Part shown: positions 33,930 through 43,046 of the stretch, one piece after another | Numbering within the stretch: position 1 is the stretch's first letter | How the letters are laid out: each line of letters opens with the position of its first letter | Position numbers and translations under genes: made by a program | NCBI GenBank assembly: GCA_003525075.1 | Contig: DQFO01000014.1 | Coordinates: 1-64,000 of the forward strand | DNA length: 64,000 nt | Reading direction: 5' to 3' | From: Clostridiales bacterium | GTDB taxonomy: Bacteria; Bacillota; Clostridia; TANB77; CAG-508 | Notes under the pieces: generated by a model | What the model was told of the DNA's origin: nothing | Databases searched by the model: none | Seen by the model: only the letters and a program-made list of their open reading frames with translations

Positions 33930-34568
33930 TTATTTTTGGAGTATTTTTCTTATACATTCTTTTATTTCACCATCTTCAGCATTTTCAAAGAAGTATTTTT
34001 TAAATTGATTTCTATTTACTGTTTGGTATAAAAATTCTTGATCTATTTCTTTCAATATTGTCATCATATCTTTATGTGTTATCTTTTTTACTTCATCTAA
34101 TATTTTTTTATTTGCTTGTTCCGGAACAACTCTTTCTTTTGGATATCCTCCTCCAAAATCTGATTCAAATAATTTTTCAAATATGTATGTTAATGTTAAT
34201 TCACTTCCCCAACCAAATCCTTTTGCATAACCTATTGCTACTGCATTTCCAGCATTTATTTGGCTAAATAAATATGCATCTGTTGGATCTTCTATATGTC
34301 CACATAATACATTTGGAAAACTATTTAATGCAAGCATTGCACCTTCTCCTGTTCCACAACCTGTTATTATGAAATCTACAGCTTTAGAGTTTATTAATAT
34401 TGCCGATAATAATCCTGCTTGCACATATGTTAAATTCTCTTCATCTGGATTTTCCATTCCATAATTATATATTTCATATCCTTTTTTATCTGCTATTGGT
34501 TTTAATGCATCATATATTATTTTATTTTTTGTTACTTGACTATTTTCATTTATTATTGCTATTTTCAT
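33930..34568 (-). CDS. RpiB/LacA/LacB family sugar-phosphate isomerase
   Basis: The N-terminal 150 residues follow the RpiB/LacAB fold (MKIAIINENSQ, DFIITGCGTGEGAML, NAGNAVAIGYAKGFGWGSEL), while the last 60 residues form an extra helical tail not present in RpiB. The genuine rpiB is at 47137-47583, so this longer paralogue (212 residues from ATG 34568 behind AAAGGA) probably has another sugar-phosphate substrate. It is a single-gene unit. Confidence 0.85.
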   Translation of the reverse strand: MKIAIINENSQVTKNKIIYDALKPIADKKGYEIYNYGMENPDEENLTYVQAGLLSAILINSKAVDFIITGCGTGEGAMLALNSFPNVLCGHIEDPTDAYLFSQINAGNAVAIGYAKGFGWGSELTLTYIFEKLFESDFGGGYPKERVVPEQANKKILDEVKKITHKDMMTILKEIDQEFLYQTVNRNQFKKYFFENAEDGEIKECIRKILQK

Positions 34569-34603
34569 TCTTATCATTCCTTTTCTATAAAATTTATGGG
34601 TAT

Positions 34604-34632
34604 ATTTTATTTCTTTTTTTATTTTTTTTCAA
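34604..34632 (-). promoter_or_regulatory. Promoter of the RpiB/LacAB-family gene
   Basis: TTGAAA, a 17-base A-rich spacer and TAAAAT are read on the minus strand about 35 bases before the start. Confidence 0.5.
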
Positions 34633-34688
34633 TAGTTTTTTTAATTATTAATAGATTGTTAATTTTTATATATTATATAAAAATATGC

Positions 34689-34719
34689 CTAACAAAAATA
34701 TAAATTATATTTCTGTTAG
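34689..34719 (-). terminator. Terminator of the DUF4832 pair
   Basis: CTAACAGAAATATAA and its near-complement (15 bp with one wobble) form a stem about 15 bases after the stop codon. Confidence 0.65.
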
Positions 34720-34734
34720 ACACTTTTAATAATA

Positions 34735-36300
34735 TTATTTAATTGATAGATCTGTATCTTTTTTATTTTTTATTATAATTATTATTATTAAAAATATTAT
34801 AATAACTATTCCTGCTATCACTCCTATAACAATTTTTGGATTTGTTGTACTTTCTTGATTATTTGTAGCTTGACTTATTATATTTGAAGAACTAGTTTCC
34901 TTATTATTTGTATTAGCCCCAATTGTTACTTTTCCTAGATAATTTCCCTTAGTTTCTTCATTCCATACATTTTTATTAACTAATTTTATATAATAATTAG
35001 AATTGTCTTTTAATGATTCATATGGTTCTCCTATACTTAAATATACATTATATTCTCCATCTTTCATATCATCTGGTAATTTTTCATTAATTTGTAATAC
35101 ATAATTTCCATCTTTTAATTGCTTTCTAATATCTATATTGGTTTCAATTTTATATGTATTACTTGTATTTTTATATATTAAAGTAATTGTTTTTTCTTTT
35201 AAAATGTTTCCAAAACCTATATTTTCTAGATTTATTAAAACTTCAGCATTTTTTCCAGCTTCTGTACCATTAAATTTCACATTTGTTAATAATAATCTAT
35301 ATCCTAAATGATTTTGAATATACACATATCCACTTTTTCTATTATATATTTCTTCTGTTCCTGTATATAATGTTCCTTTCCATTTTTCTATAACATTTTC
35401 ATCAGCATTTTTATTCAAATATGTACAATGTCTTATAAACATATCTTTTATAGCATTTTCTAAATCATTATAATTACTTTTCCAATTTTTTGCCTCTCCT
35501 CCAAAGATGGTATATTTTGTTTGTAATCCTTGCCAATTTATACTTTCAGTTCTTTCTAATTTATTATATGTGTCTGAATCAGTTTCTGATTCTAAATATC
35601 CACTATTATATAGCCCGAATCTTGATATTATATCTGTTGAAAACGCATTGCTTTCAGTTACTGTATTTTTACTTGATAAATAGTCTGTTATATATGTTGG
35701 CTTTCTAAAACTTATTTGTATTTCTTCTGGAACTATTTCTAATAATTTTTCTATTATTTTATTTTTTTCTGTCATATATTTATCATACTTTCCATTTATC
35801 CATTCTCCATTTGTTCCTAAAAAGCCTGCTTCTACAACAAATATTATATCTTTATTAGTAGTATATATTTCTTTTAGATCATCCATATGTTGTAAAATTA
35901 TATTAAATTCTGGTTCAGAATTAGTTTGTCCTACACTATCATATACAACACGAAAAATTACTTTATATCCATTTTTTCGAATTATAGAAAAATATTTATT
36001 TATTTCTATTATTTTGTTTTTGGAAATATTATTTTCTTGTACATAATTTTTCAAATTTAATTCTAATAAAATTAATGAAACTTCTTTATCATTTTCATTA
36101 ATTTCGTCAACTTTTTTTTCAAAATCATCAAAGTTTTCTTCTTCATTTTGTAATTCTACTTGTACCAATTTGTATAATCCTCTATCAGGATTTTTCACTA
36201 TTGATATATCTTCTTCTGTTATATCTGCATATACTGCTGTTGTTCCTATAAAAAATATTAAAATTAATATAATATTAAATACTGCTAATATCTTTTTCAT
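34735..36300 (-). CDS. DUF4874/DUF4832 surface protein, second copy
   Basis: The 521-residue protein has a signal peptide (1-26, ending VYAD), an N-terminal DUF4874-like domain (about 30-200; NPDRGLYKLVQVEL, VIFRVVYDS, FVVEAGFLGTNGEW), a DUF4832-like domain (about 200-450; YIQNHLGYRLLLTNVKF), a Ser/Asn linker and a C-terminal membrane helix with a basic tail. The fold suggests a TIM-barrel glycosidase-like region, but function is unknown. It lies 8 bases after a paralogue and must have arisen by tandem duplication. Confidence 0.85.
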   Translation of the reverse strand: MKKILAVFNIILILIFFIGTTAVYADITEEDISIVKNPDRGLYKLVQVELQNEEENFDDFEKKVDEINENDKEVSLILLELNLKNYVQENNISKNKIIEINKYFSIIRKNGYKVIFRVVYDSVGQTNSEPEFNIILQHMDDLKEIYTTNKDIIFVVEAGFLGTNGEWINGKYDKYMTEKNKIIEKLLEIVPEEIQISFRKPTYITDYLSSKNTVTESNAFSTDIISRFGLYNSGYLESETDSDTYNKLERTESINWQGLQTKYTIFGGEAKNWKSNYNDLENAIKDMFIRHCTYLNKNADENVIEKWKGTLYTGTEEIYNRKSGYVYIQNHLGYRLLLTNVKFNGTEAGKNAEVLINLENIGFGNILKEKTITLIYKNTSNTYKIETNIDIRKQLKDGNYVLQINEKLPDDMKDGEYNVYLSIGEPYESLKDNSNYYIKLVNKNVWNEETKGNYLGKVTIGANTNNKETSSSNIISQATNNQESTTNPKIVIGVIAGIVIIIFLIIIIIIKNKKDTDLSIK

Positions 36301-36308
36301 ATTTCCTC

Positions 36309-37829
36309 CTATTTGTTATGTTTTTTTTGATATTTTATAATTATTATTAATATAATTATTAAAATAATTGTTATCACTACTAATGATACAATCATTTTTA
36401 AATATTCAATATTTTCAAAGTTAAATTTAAGGTTATTCTTACTATTAGAATTAATAAAAATCTCACCGATATAATTTCCTTTTATTTCTTCATTCCAAAT
36501 CCCTTTATTAACTAATTTTATATAATAATTAGAATTATTTTTTAACGATTCATATGGTTCACAAATACTTAAATAAACTTTATATTTTCCTTCTTTCATA
36601 TTAGCTGGCAATTTATCATCTATATTTATTATATATTCACTATTTTGTATTTGTTTTCTTATATCTATATTTGTTTCTATTTTATAAGTACTTTTCTCAT
36701 TAACATATATTAACTCTATTTTCTTACTTTTTATTATATTTCCAAATCCCACATTATTTATTACTATATCTACATTAGCACTTCCACTAGCTTGCTGACC
36801 TTTTATACTACATTCTTGTAATAGTAATCTATATCCTAAATGGTTTTGAATGTATGTCATACCATCTATTCCAATATAATTAGGATCTTTACCTGTATAT
36901 TTAGTATTTTTCCATTTTTCTTTTACTTCTCTATCATATGTTCTATTTAAGTAATTACAATGTCTAATTTTCATATCTTCTATTGCATTACTTAAATCAT
37001 TATATATACTATTTTTATTTTGTGCTTCTCCTCCAAATGCAGTGTATTTTGTTTGAGCACTTTGCCATTTTAAGCTTTCTGTTCTTTCGTTTTTCTCAAA
37101 TGTTCCTAAATCTGTTTCAGATGCAAGATATCCATCATTATGCAAGCCAAGTCTTGCAATTTTTTCGCTTGAAAAAGCATTCATTTCTGATATAGTAGTC
37201 TTATTTCCAATATAGTCAATTATAAATTGTGGCTTTCTTAAATTTATTTGTATTTCCTCTGGAATAATTTCTAAAAGTTTTTCTATTATTTTATTTTTCT
37301 TTTCTAAATCTTTATCATACCTTCCATCATGCCATTCTCCATATGAGCCCAAGTAACCTGCTTCTACAACAAATATTATATCTTTATTTGATACATATAT
37401 ATCTTTTAATTGTTCTATTTGTTTTAAAAGCATATCAAATTCTGGTTCAGGATTTTTAGTTCCTTCACTATCATAAACCACTCGAAATATAACTTTATAT
37501 CCATGTTCTCTCATTATAGAAAAATATTTATCTATATCATTTATTTTTATCTTATTTATTTCTGTTTTTTGGGTATAGTTTTTCAAATTTAATTGAAATG
37601 ATATTATTGAAATATCAGGATATTCATTTTCCACTGATATTATTTGTTTTTCAAATCTTGTAAAATCTTCATCTCCCTGTTGCAATTCTACTTGTATCAA
37701 TTTATAAAAACCTTTATCAGGATTTCTTACTATTGACGTATCTTCTTCTGTTATTTCATTAGCAAATGATGCTAATGGTATTACTACTATTAGCATCACA
37801 AGTGCAACTACTTTTTGTAGTCGTTTCAT
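36309..37829 (-). CDS. DUF4874/DUF4832 surface protein, first copy
   Basis: The 506-residue paralogue of the next gene has the same layout: signal peptide (1-23), NPDKGFYKLIQVELQ, VVEAGYLGSYGEW, YIQNHLGYRLLL, and a C-terminal membrane helix with a Lys-rich tail. The two share most motifs in order but have diverged in linkers and the tail, so the duplication is not recent. It follows the BspA-like gene by 12 bases and is probably in its operon. Confidence 0.85.
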   Translation of the reverse strand: MKRLQKVVALVMLIVVIPLASFANEITEEDTSIVRNPDKGFYKLIQVELQQGDEDFTRFEKQIISVENEYPDISIISFQLNLKNYTQKTEINKIKINDIDKYFSIMREHGYKVIFRVVYDSEGTKNPEPEFDMLLKQIEQLKDIYVSNKDIIFVVEAGYLGSYGEWHDGRYDKDLEKKNKIIEKLLEIIPEEIQINLRKPQFIIDYIGNKTTISEMNAFSSEKIARLGLHNDGYLASETDLGTFEKNERTESLKWQSAQTKYTAFGGEAQNKNSIYNDLSNAIEDMKIRHCNYLNRTYDREVKEKWKNTKYTGKDPNYIGIDGMTYIQNHLGYRLLLQECSIKGQQASGSANVDIVINNVGFGNIIKSKKIELIYVNEKSTYKIETNIDIRKQIQNSEYIINIDDKLPANMKEGKYKVYLSICEPYESLKNNSNYYIKLVNKGIWNEEIKGNYIGEIFINSNSKNNLKFNFENIEYLKMIVSLVVITIILIIILIIIIKYQKKHNK

Positions 37830-37841
37830 ATTTTTCTCCTT

Positions 37842-39158
37842 TTATTCAAAATACTTATTTAATATATCTGTTGATAGTCCTGTTTTATCAAATGAATTAC
37901 AATATGCATATGTTCTTTGATTTCCTGATATCTGACTTGCATTTGCTCTTTCCCATATTTTTGGACCTGTTTTTAAATTATAACATTCATAAAATGTCCT
38001 ATCAAAGTTAATAGTATTAGGTGTACTATCAAACAATTCATATGGTACATTTTCTAATTTTGTACATCCTGTAAATGTTTTTTTAAAATTTATTTGCTTT
38101 TTGTTATTAGCAAATAAGTTTGTTGGTATTGTCATTAAATTTTTACAATATGCAAATGTTGCTTCAAAATTTGTTGCATTTGGTGCATTTTCAAATAATT
38201 CTTCTGGTATAGAAGTTAACTTTTCACACCTTTCAAATGTTCCTTTAAATGATGTGGTGTTTTCATTCACATATCTAAATAAAAAGCTTGGAATTACTTC
38301 CAAATTCTTACATCCTGAAAACAAATATGCCAAAGAATCATCTTCACATTTTATAAATGTTTTTTTAATTGGTTCTGCAATTTCAACTAAATTTTCAGCA
38401 TCTCCAAATCCATATCCTTCTGCTTCAACAGCTCCCCATGATACTATTTTTATTAACTTTTTTAATAATTCTGGATATGTACTAGAATAAGCATTAGCTG
38501 TTAAAACAAAATACGCACATTTTCCTGATATACTTATATTATAATCTCCTGCCTGAGTATATGTATGTTCAGGTCTTTGGGCTGTTGAATTTTCTCCTCC
38601 TACATGTTCTGTTTCAGAACCATCACCCCAATCTATTGTACAATCATAATTTCCTTGAAACCATTGATCTACTATAAATGGCAAAACAATTTTATCATTA
38701 GCATTTACTCTCCATGTTGTTATAAAATTTTTATTCGCATCTAATGCTGTTTCTGCTTCAGTAACTTCTTCACCTTTGTTATTTATATAAACAACTTTAT
38801 TCCCGTCAAGAATATACCTCTCTTTGTCTTCATTTCCCTTTCCAAATTTACTACTACTTCCTAAAACAGTACTTGCATCTACATAATCATAATTTTTATC
38901 TTTATTTTCAATTATATATCCTTTGTCTATTAATACTTTCATCTTATCAACATTTACATCATTCATAAATGATTCACTTATTGCCAAATTAATTTTTTCT
39001 ATTATACTTCCAAGTTCATTCTGTAATCTGGCATTTTCTGCATTTTTAGAAATGCCACTATTTCCTGTAAGTGTTGATATTGAAACTCCTGCTAAAATTA
39101 ACATTACTATAATTGTAACTGCAAGTGCAATTAATGTTACCCCTTCTTGTCTTTTCAT
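37842..39158 (-). CDS. BspA-type repeat surface protein with pilin-like leader
   Basis: The 438-residue protein starts MKRQEGVTLIALAVTIIV and ILAGVSISTLTGNSGI, the same type of pilin-like leader as the Big2 protein, again with Ala instead of Glu5. After a variable spacer there is a PKD-like segment (IDWGDGSETEH, HTYTQAGDYNISISG) and then four or more BspA/DUF285-type repeats of about 30 residues (F..C.NL..IP..LF). Such repeats occur in surface-exposed binding proteins. It is first in an operon with two DUF4832 genes. A promoter is at 39193-39220. Confidence 0.85.
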   Translation of the reverse strand: MKRQEGVTLIALAVTIIVMLILAGVSISTLTGNSGISKNAENARLQNELGSIIEKINLAISESFMNDVNVDKMKVLIDKGYIIENKDKNYDYVDASTVLGSSSKFGKGNEDKERYILDGNKVVYINNKGEEVTEAETALDANKNFITTWRVNANDKIVLPFIVDQWFQGNYDCTIDWGDGSETEHVGGENSTAQRPEHTYTQAGDYNISISGKCAYFVLTANAYSSTYPELLKKLIKIVSWGAVEAEGYGFGDAENLVEIAEPIKKTFIKCEDDSLAYLFSGCKNLEVIPSFLFRYVNENTTSFKGTFERCEKLTSIPEELFENAPNATNFEATFAYCKNLMTIPTNLFANNKKQINFKKTFTGCTKLENVPYELFDSTPNTINFDRTFYECYNLKTGPKIWERANASQISGNQRTYAYCNSFDKTGLSTDILNKYFE

Positions 39159-39192
39159 TTTTTCCTCCTCATTTGTCTATTTTCCTTTTTAT

Positions 39193-39220
39193 TTTATATC
39201 TTTTCTAATCTACTTGTCAA
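39193..39220 (-). promoter_or_regulatory. Promoter of the BspA-like operon
   Basis: TTGACA, a 16-base spacer and TATAAA are read on the minus strand about 35 bases before the start. Confidence 0.55.
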
Positions 39221-39228
39221 TAAAAAAA

Positions 39229-39257
39229 ATCTAAAATACAAAAATGTATTTTAGATT
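39229..39257 (-). terminator. Terminator of tRNA-Tyr
   Basis: AATCTAAAATACA and TGTATTTTAGATT form a 13-bp perfect stem followed by an eight-T run on the minus strand. Confidence 0.9.
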
Positions 39258-39262
39258 CTTTT

Positions 39263-39348
39263 TGGTGGACAGAGATGGATTCGAACCATCGTACTCATAT
39301 GAGAACAGATTTACAGTCTGCCGCCTTTAGCCACTCGGCCATCTGTCC
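39263..39348 (-). tRNA. tRNA-Tyr (anticodon GTA)
   Basis: On the minus strand the 86-base tRNA starts GGACAGATGGCCGAGTGG and ends with an encoded CCA. The anticodon loop CTGTAAA gives GTA, and the long variable arm (TTCTCATATGAGTAC) is that of a class II tRNA, as expected for bacterial tyrosine. Confidence 0.95.
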
Positions 39349-39380
39349 GAAGATTATATGCACTTTTTCAATGCTTTCTT

Positions 39381-39409
39381 ATTATACTATTCGATTTTCT
39401 CTTTGTCAA
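39381..39409 (-). promoter_or_regulatory. Promoter of tRNA-Tyr
   Basis: TTGACA, a 17-base spacer and TATAAT, a perfect consensus, are read on the minus strand about 33 bases before the tRNA. Confidence 0.75.
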
Positions 39410-39444
39410 TACTTTTTTTATATTTTTTCACAAAAATTAATTAA

Positions 39445-39471
39445 GCAGGAGAAATTAATTATTTCTCCTGC
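39445..39471 (-). terminator. Terminator of the GC-richer VanW gene
   Basis: GCAGGAGAAAT and ATTTCTCCTGC form an 11-bp perfect stem 16 bases after the stop. Confidence 0.7.
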
Positions 39472-39486
39472 TCTAGTCAAACTTCT

Positions 39487-40290
39487 TTATTCATATTTTG
39501 CCCAAACTTCACATGTACAGCTTCCGTCTACAGCTCCCATTACAAGCATAATTGTTTTGCCTGTTGTATTCGTAAATTTGAAGTCAATATTTCCAAAGGA
39601 AACTGTTGCCTCATCTTCACGACTTGCATAACTAACAGGAAGAGAATGTTGTCTTGCATTGGTTTTAATTCCTGCAGATTTTACAGCCATATTCACAGTT
39701 GTAGAAACCTGGCATACACCACCACCAATGCCTTTTGTCTTTTTTCCATTGTTGTAGACTGTTGCATCTTTATAACCTTTGTCATATGTGCATTTGCCTA
39801 CAGTATCCCAAAAAGAAAATTTTTCATTGGGTTGCAAGATTTTGCCATTGATATAGCTAGATGCGATGTTAATGTTAATATCTCTGTTAGTATTAGCCCC
39901 AGCTTTAGTTGTAGAAGTACTCAAGAGATACCATTCTCCATCCTCTTCTGTTTCAAAGATATATTTTTTTGCAACATATCCTTCAAGTTCTCCAACTCTT
40001 ACTTTAATCCGGGTGCCATACTCATCTTGGTTTTCTACCTCGCTTCCAACAATAAAATCAACTTTCGTTCCTTGAGAAAAACTTGCAATTTTTGCAGTTT
40101 CTCTGGTAGGACCTTCTCTAAGAATAACATTATTTGCATTAATAACACCTACACCAATGATTTCCTCTGCATCTTCACTAGTAGAACTAGCTACTTCTGC
40201 TTCAGAAGACGGACCTTCTGCAATTACACTAAAGCAAAACATGCTCAATACAATTGCAACCATGAAAATGCTCACAAACCGTTTAACCAT
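39487..40290 (-). CDS. Secreted VanW family protein with SH3 domain, atypical composition
   Basis: The 267-residue protein has a signal peptide (1-24), an SH3b-like domain (about 48-118, NVILREGPTRETAKIASFSQGTK shortened here to its core VILREGPTRETAK), and a VanW domain with SFWDTVGKCTYDKGYKDA and GIGGGVCQVSTTVNMAVK. Codon choice and GC content differ from its neighbours: one 60-base line (39601-39660) has 24 G/C, while 40561-40620 has far fewer. It lies beside tRNA-Tyr, a common integration site. Horizontal acquisition is likely; no integrase or direct repeats were seen. It has its own promoter and AAGGAGG site. Confidence 0.88.
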   Translation of the reverse strand: MVKRFVSIFMVAIVLSMFCFSVIAEGPSSEAEVASSTSEDAEEIIGVGVINANNVILREGPTRETAKIASFSQGTKVDFIVGSEVENQDEYGTRIKVRVGELEGYVAKKYIFETEEDGEWYLLSTSTTKAGANTNRDININIASSYINGKILQPNEKFSFWDTVGKCTYDKGYKDATVYNNGKKTKGIGGGVCQVSTTVNMAVKSAGIKTNARQHSLPVSYASREDEATVSFGNIDFKFTNTTGKTIMLVMGAVDGSCTCEVWAKYE

Positions 40291-40323
40291 ATTTATAAAC
40301 CTCCTTATGGTTTTATGCCTCTT

Positions 40324-40352
40324 ATTATATCACTAAATTTTAGTTATATCAA
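40324..40352 (-). promoter_or_regulatory. Promoter of the GC-richer VanW gene
   Basis: TTGATA, a 17-base spacer and TATAAT are read on the minus strand about 34 bases before the start. Confidence 0.6.
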
Positions 40353-40367
40353 TATTTTTATGTAAAT

Positions 40368-41306
40368 TCATATTTTTATAAGATTTTTTATAGCTTTTTT
40401 CTGTTCAGCATTAAATAACTCTTCAATATCTTCTCTATCATTTTTCATTATATTATATACTAAATTATATAATTCTTTATATTTTTCTTGCATTTTTTCA
40501 CTTATACTACCTAATAGTTCAATATCATTATGGGCTGTTATTAATGTTTTTGCTAAATAATAATTATTATATTTTTTTAATTCTTTTATATTTTCTTTTG
40601 TATATAAATATCTTTGAATTATTATCTCAGTATAGTCTAAAATAGTGCTTTCTGTAACATTATTTACTAAGCTGTCAGATCTTTTCAAATAATAATACTC
40701 AGGCTCTGATGTAACTACTATTTTATTACATTTTTCAAACACATAAAATGTTGTTCCTATATCTTCATATTTTTTTCTAATTGGATATTTTATTTCATCA
40801 AATAATTCTTTTTCGTATAACTTATTCCATGCATAGCTTTGAATATTTTTATCTAATAATACTTCTTTTAAAATATCTAATCTACTATATTCTCTTATTC
40901 CATTTTCTTTATTTCTTATACATTCATTTCCATCAATTACATCATATAAATTACATATACTCACATCTGCATCATATTTTTTTATTAAATTTAATAAAAT
41001 TTCATACATATCTTCTTTAATATAATCATCACTATCAACAAATCCTATATATCTTCCTTTGGCTTTGCTTATTCCAACATTTCTAGCATCTGATAATCCA
41101 CCATTAGCTTTATGTATTACTTCAATTCTTGAATCTTTTTTTGCATATTCATCACAAATTTTACCACAATTGTCTGGTGAACCATCATCTACTAAAATGA
41201 TTTGTAAATTAGTATATGTTTGTTTTAAAACACTTTCTATACATTTTTCTAAATATTTTTCTACTTTATAAACTGGTATTATTATTGATATTAAATCATT
41301 TTTCAT
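40368..41306 (-). CDS. Glycosyltransferase family 2
   Basis: The 312-residue cytoplasmic GT2 has SIIIPVYKVEKYLEKCI, ILVDDGSPDN, and FVDSDDYIKEDM (DxD-type metal site). It adds a sugar to a lipid-linked or surface polymer. There is no membrane helix. It is the last of three genes with a polysaccharide pyruvyl transferase and a histidine phosphatase; gaps of 12 and 23 bases support one operon. Confidence 0.88.
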   Translation of the reverse strand: MKNDLISIIIPVYKVEKYLEKCIESVLKQTYTNLQIILVDDGSPDNCGKICDEYAKKDSRIEVIHKANGGLSDARNVGISKAKGRYIGFVDSDDYIKEDMYEILLNLIKKYDADVSICNLYDVIDGNECIRNKENGIREYSRLDILKEVLLDKNIQSYAWNKLYEKELFDEIKYPIRKKYEDIGTTFYVFEKCNKIVVTSEPEYYYLKRSDSLVNNVTESTILDYTEIIIQRYLYTKENIKELKKYNNYYLAKTLITAHNDIELLGSISEKMQEKYKELYNLVYNIMKNDREDIEELFNAEQKKAIKNLIKI

Positions 41307-41329
41307 ACTTTTGTATCTCCTCTAAAATT

Positions 41330-41947
41330 TTATTTGTTTAAATAATTTATATCTGCTAATCTTATTATTTTAAACTTATCATTTTTAAATTCTAATTCAT
41401 TTATTGCAACATTATACTGACAAAATTTTTCTCTTTCATATCTGAATTTTATATTTTCTATTTTTCTTAAAAATGCTTCTATTGCAACTCCATGTGAACT
41501 TATCAATATTGTTTTTCCTTCATTTTCTTTTACAATTTTAAAAATATAATTATACATTCTCTTAGCTGTTTCTTCCATGCTTTCTTGTCCAGGAATTCCA
41601 ACTATTTCATTTATTTCATTTTGTGTTTGTTTTATTTCTGGTTGTATTTTGTTTACATCTTCCCATTTCCAACCATCATATATTCCAAAATACATTTCAC
41701 ATAATTCATCTGATTCTTCTATTTTTAAATTTTGTTTTTCAACTATTGGTTCAATTGTTTTTATTGCTCTTCTTGATGTGCTAGAATATGCTCTATCAAA
41801 TTTTATTTTTTCTAATTCTTTAGTTAATTTTTGAATTAAAACTTGTCCTCTTTCTGTTATCTCATAATCTTGTCTTCCTGTTAACCTTTTTTCAACATTT
41901 CCTATAGTTTCTGTATGTCTAACTATAAATACTCTTGTTTTCATCAT
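41330..41947 (-). CDS. Histidine phosphatase family protein (phosphoglycerate mutase-like)
   Basis: The 205-residue protein has the phosphate pocket VRHTETIGN with the nucleophile histidine, the catalytic acid region DELCEMYFGIYDGW, and the second histidine in ISSHGVAI. These enzymes remove phosphate from small metabolites or sugars; a role as a sugar-phosphate phosphatase fits its place between polysaccharide genes, but substrate is unknown. AAAGGA lies seven bases before the ATG at 41947; an adjacent ATG at 41944 is also possible. Confidence 0.88.
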   Translation of the reverse strand: MMKTRVFIVRHTETIGNVEKRLTGRQDYEITERGQVLIQKLTKELEKIKFDRAYSSTSRRAIKTIEPIVEKQNLKIEESDELCEMYFGIYDGWKWEDVNKIQPEIKQTQNEINEIVGIPGQESMEETAKRMYNYIFKIVKENEGKTILISSHGVAIEAFLRKIENIKFRYEREKFCQYNVAINELEFKNDKFKIIRLADINYLNK

Positions 41948-41958
41948 ATCAATTTCCT

Positions 41959-42918
41959 TTATTTCACTAATTTTATAGCTTCTTCTTTGATTTGTTTAAA
42001 TTGTTCTATTGCAAATTTATTATCATATTTTTCAAATTCATTTGACATTAAATATTTTATATTTTCTTCTATTTCCTCAACATTATCTACATATTTTATA
42101 TATCCTAAATGTTCTAATGTCTCACTACATGATTTTATTTTATGATTATAATTTCCTAAGGCTATACAAGGTGTACTTGTTATTGCTGCAAATATCATTC
42201 CATGTAATCTATCTGTAATTACTAATTGACATTTTCTGTATTTTATTAGCATTTCTTCTATTTTTTCTTCTCTATATTTTGATAATATTCCTGGTCCTTT
42301 TGCAGTATCATCATATACTACATTTTTTAAATATTTTCTTGTTGTTTGTTCTATTTGTTTTATTTTTTGTTCATCTAAATTTGCTTCTATATCACTTCTT
42401 AAAATTAATAATGCTCCATCTCTTTTTTGATCAATTCCATTTTTATTTAAGTATGTTACAATATCTGGTGTTTTTATTACATTGTTTTCATAGAATTCTT
42501 TTTTCATTGTTTGATATGATACTTCTTCTCTTGCTACCATAACTAGTTTCTTATGATTTGCATATATTTCTCTACTTTTGTTAAGTTCTCTCTTTCCTTT
42601 TTCTGTATTGCTAAAATGCATTGTTTGTGGAAAAAATATTATTATATTATTAGGAAATAATTGTACTACTTTTCTTCTTGCTTCTTCTACATATAAATAT
42701 TCGTCTCCTAAATTTCCTCCTCCGTGTAAAAATAATATATCTTCTGGATGAATGTGTTTTTCTACTTTTTCTAAGCATTTTTCTGCTGTTTCTTCTGATA
42801 CTTCATAATATTGATATTCTTTGAAATTATCTTCTATATATTCTCTTTCTGCTAATACTATTGCATGATCTCCTAAATTATTGTGATGTGGTACTCCCAT
42901 TAATACTGCTTTCTTCAT
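41959..42918 (-). CDS. Polysaccharide pyruvyl transferase family protein
   Basis: The protein (319 residues from ATG 42918 behind AGGAG) has GVPHHNNLGDHAIV, LFLHGGGNLGDEY, TDRLHGMIFA and LGNYNHKIKSC, the family signature (CsaB, PssM, WcaK-like). Such enzymes add ketal pyruvate from phosphoenolpyruvate to sugars of surface polymers, which can help anchor SLH proteins or add charge. It leads a three-gene operon with promoter 42964-42992. Confidence 0.9.
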   Translation of the reverse strand: MKKAVLMGVPHHNNLGDHAIVLAEREYIEDNFKEYQYYEVSEETAEKCLEKVEKHIHPEDILFLHGGGNLGDEYLYVEEARRKVVQLFPNNIIIFFPQTMHFSNTEKGKRELNKSREIYANHKKLVMVAREEVSYQTMKKEFYENNVIKTPDIVTYLNKNGIDQKRDGALLILRSDIEANLDEQKIKQIEQTTRKYLKNVVYDDTAKGPGILSKYREEKIEEMLIKYRKCQLVITDRLHGMIFAAITSTPCIALGNYNHKIKSCSETLEHLGYIKYVDNVEEIEENIKYLMSNEFEKYDNKFAIEQFKQIKEEAIKLVK

Positions 42919-42963
42919 ATTTTTTCTCCTATTTTCGACATTTTTCTTCAATTCACTTTATCT

Positions 42964-42992
42964 AGTATATCATAGAATTTACATAATTTCAA
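42964..42992 (-). promoter_or_regulatory. Promoter of the pyruvyl transferase operon
   Basis: TTGAAA, a 17-base spacer and TATACT are read on the minus strand about 45 bases before the start. Confidence 0.6.
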
Positions 42993-43046
42993 TTGTATCG
43001 TAAATTTTTTGTCAACCAATCATATATTAACCTATTTTTCAAAAAA

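Noticed and set aside
39646..40365. 239-residue plus-strand frame opposite the VanW/SH3 gene
   Set aside because: It has a Cys/Ser/Phe-rich composition with no motif, and the minus frame has a signal peptide, SH3 and VanW domains plus a good ribosome binding site.
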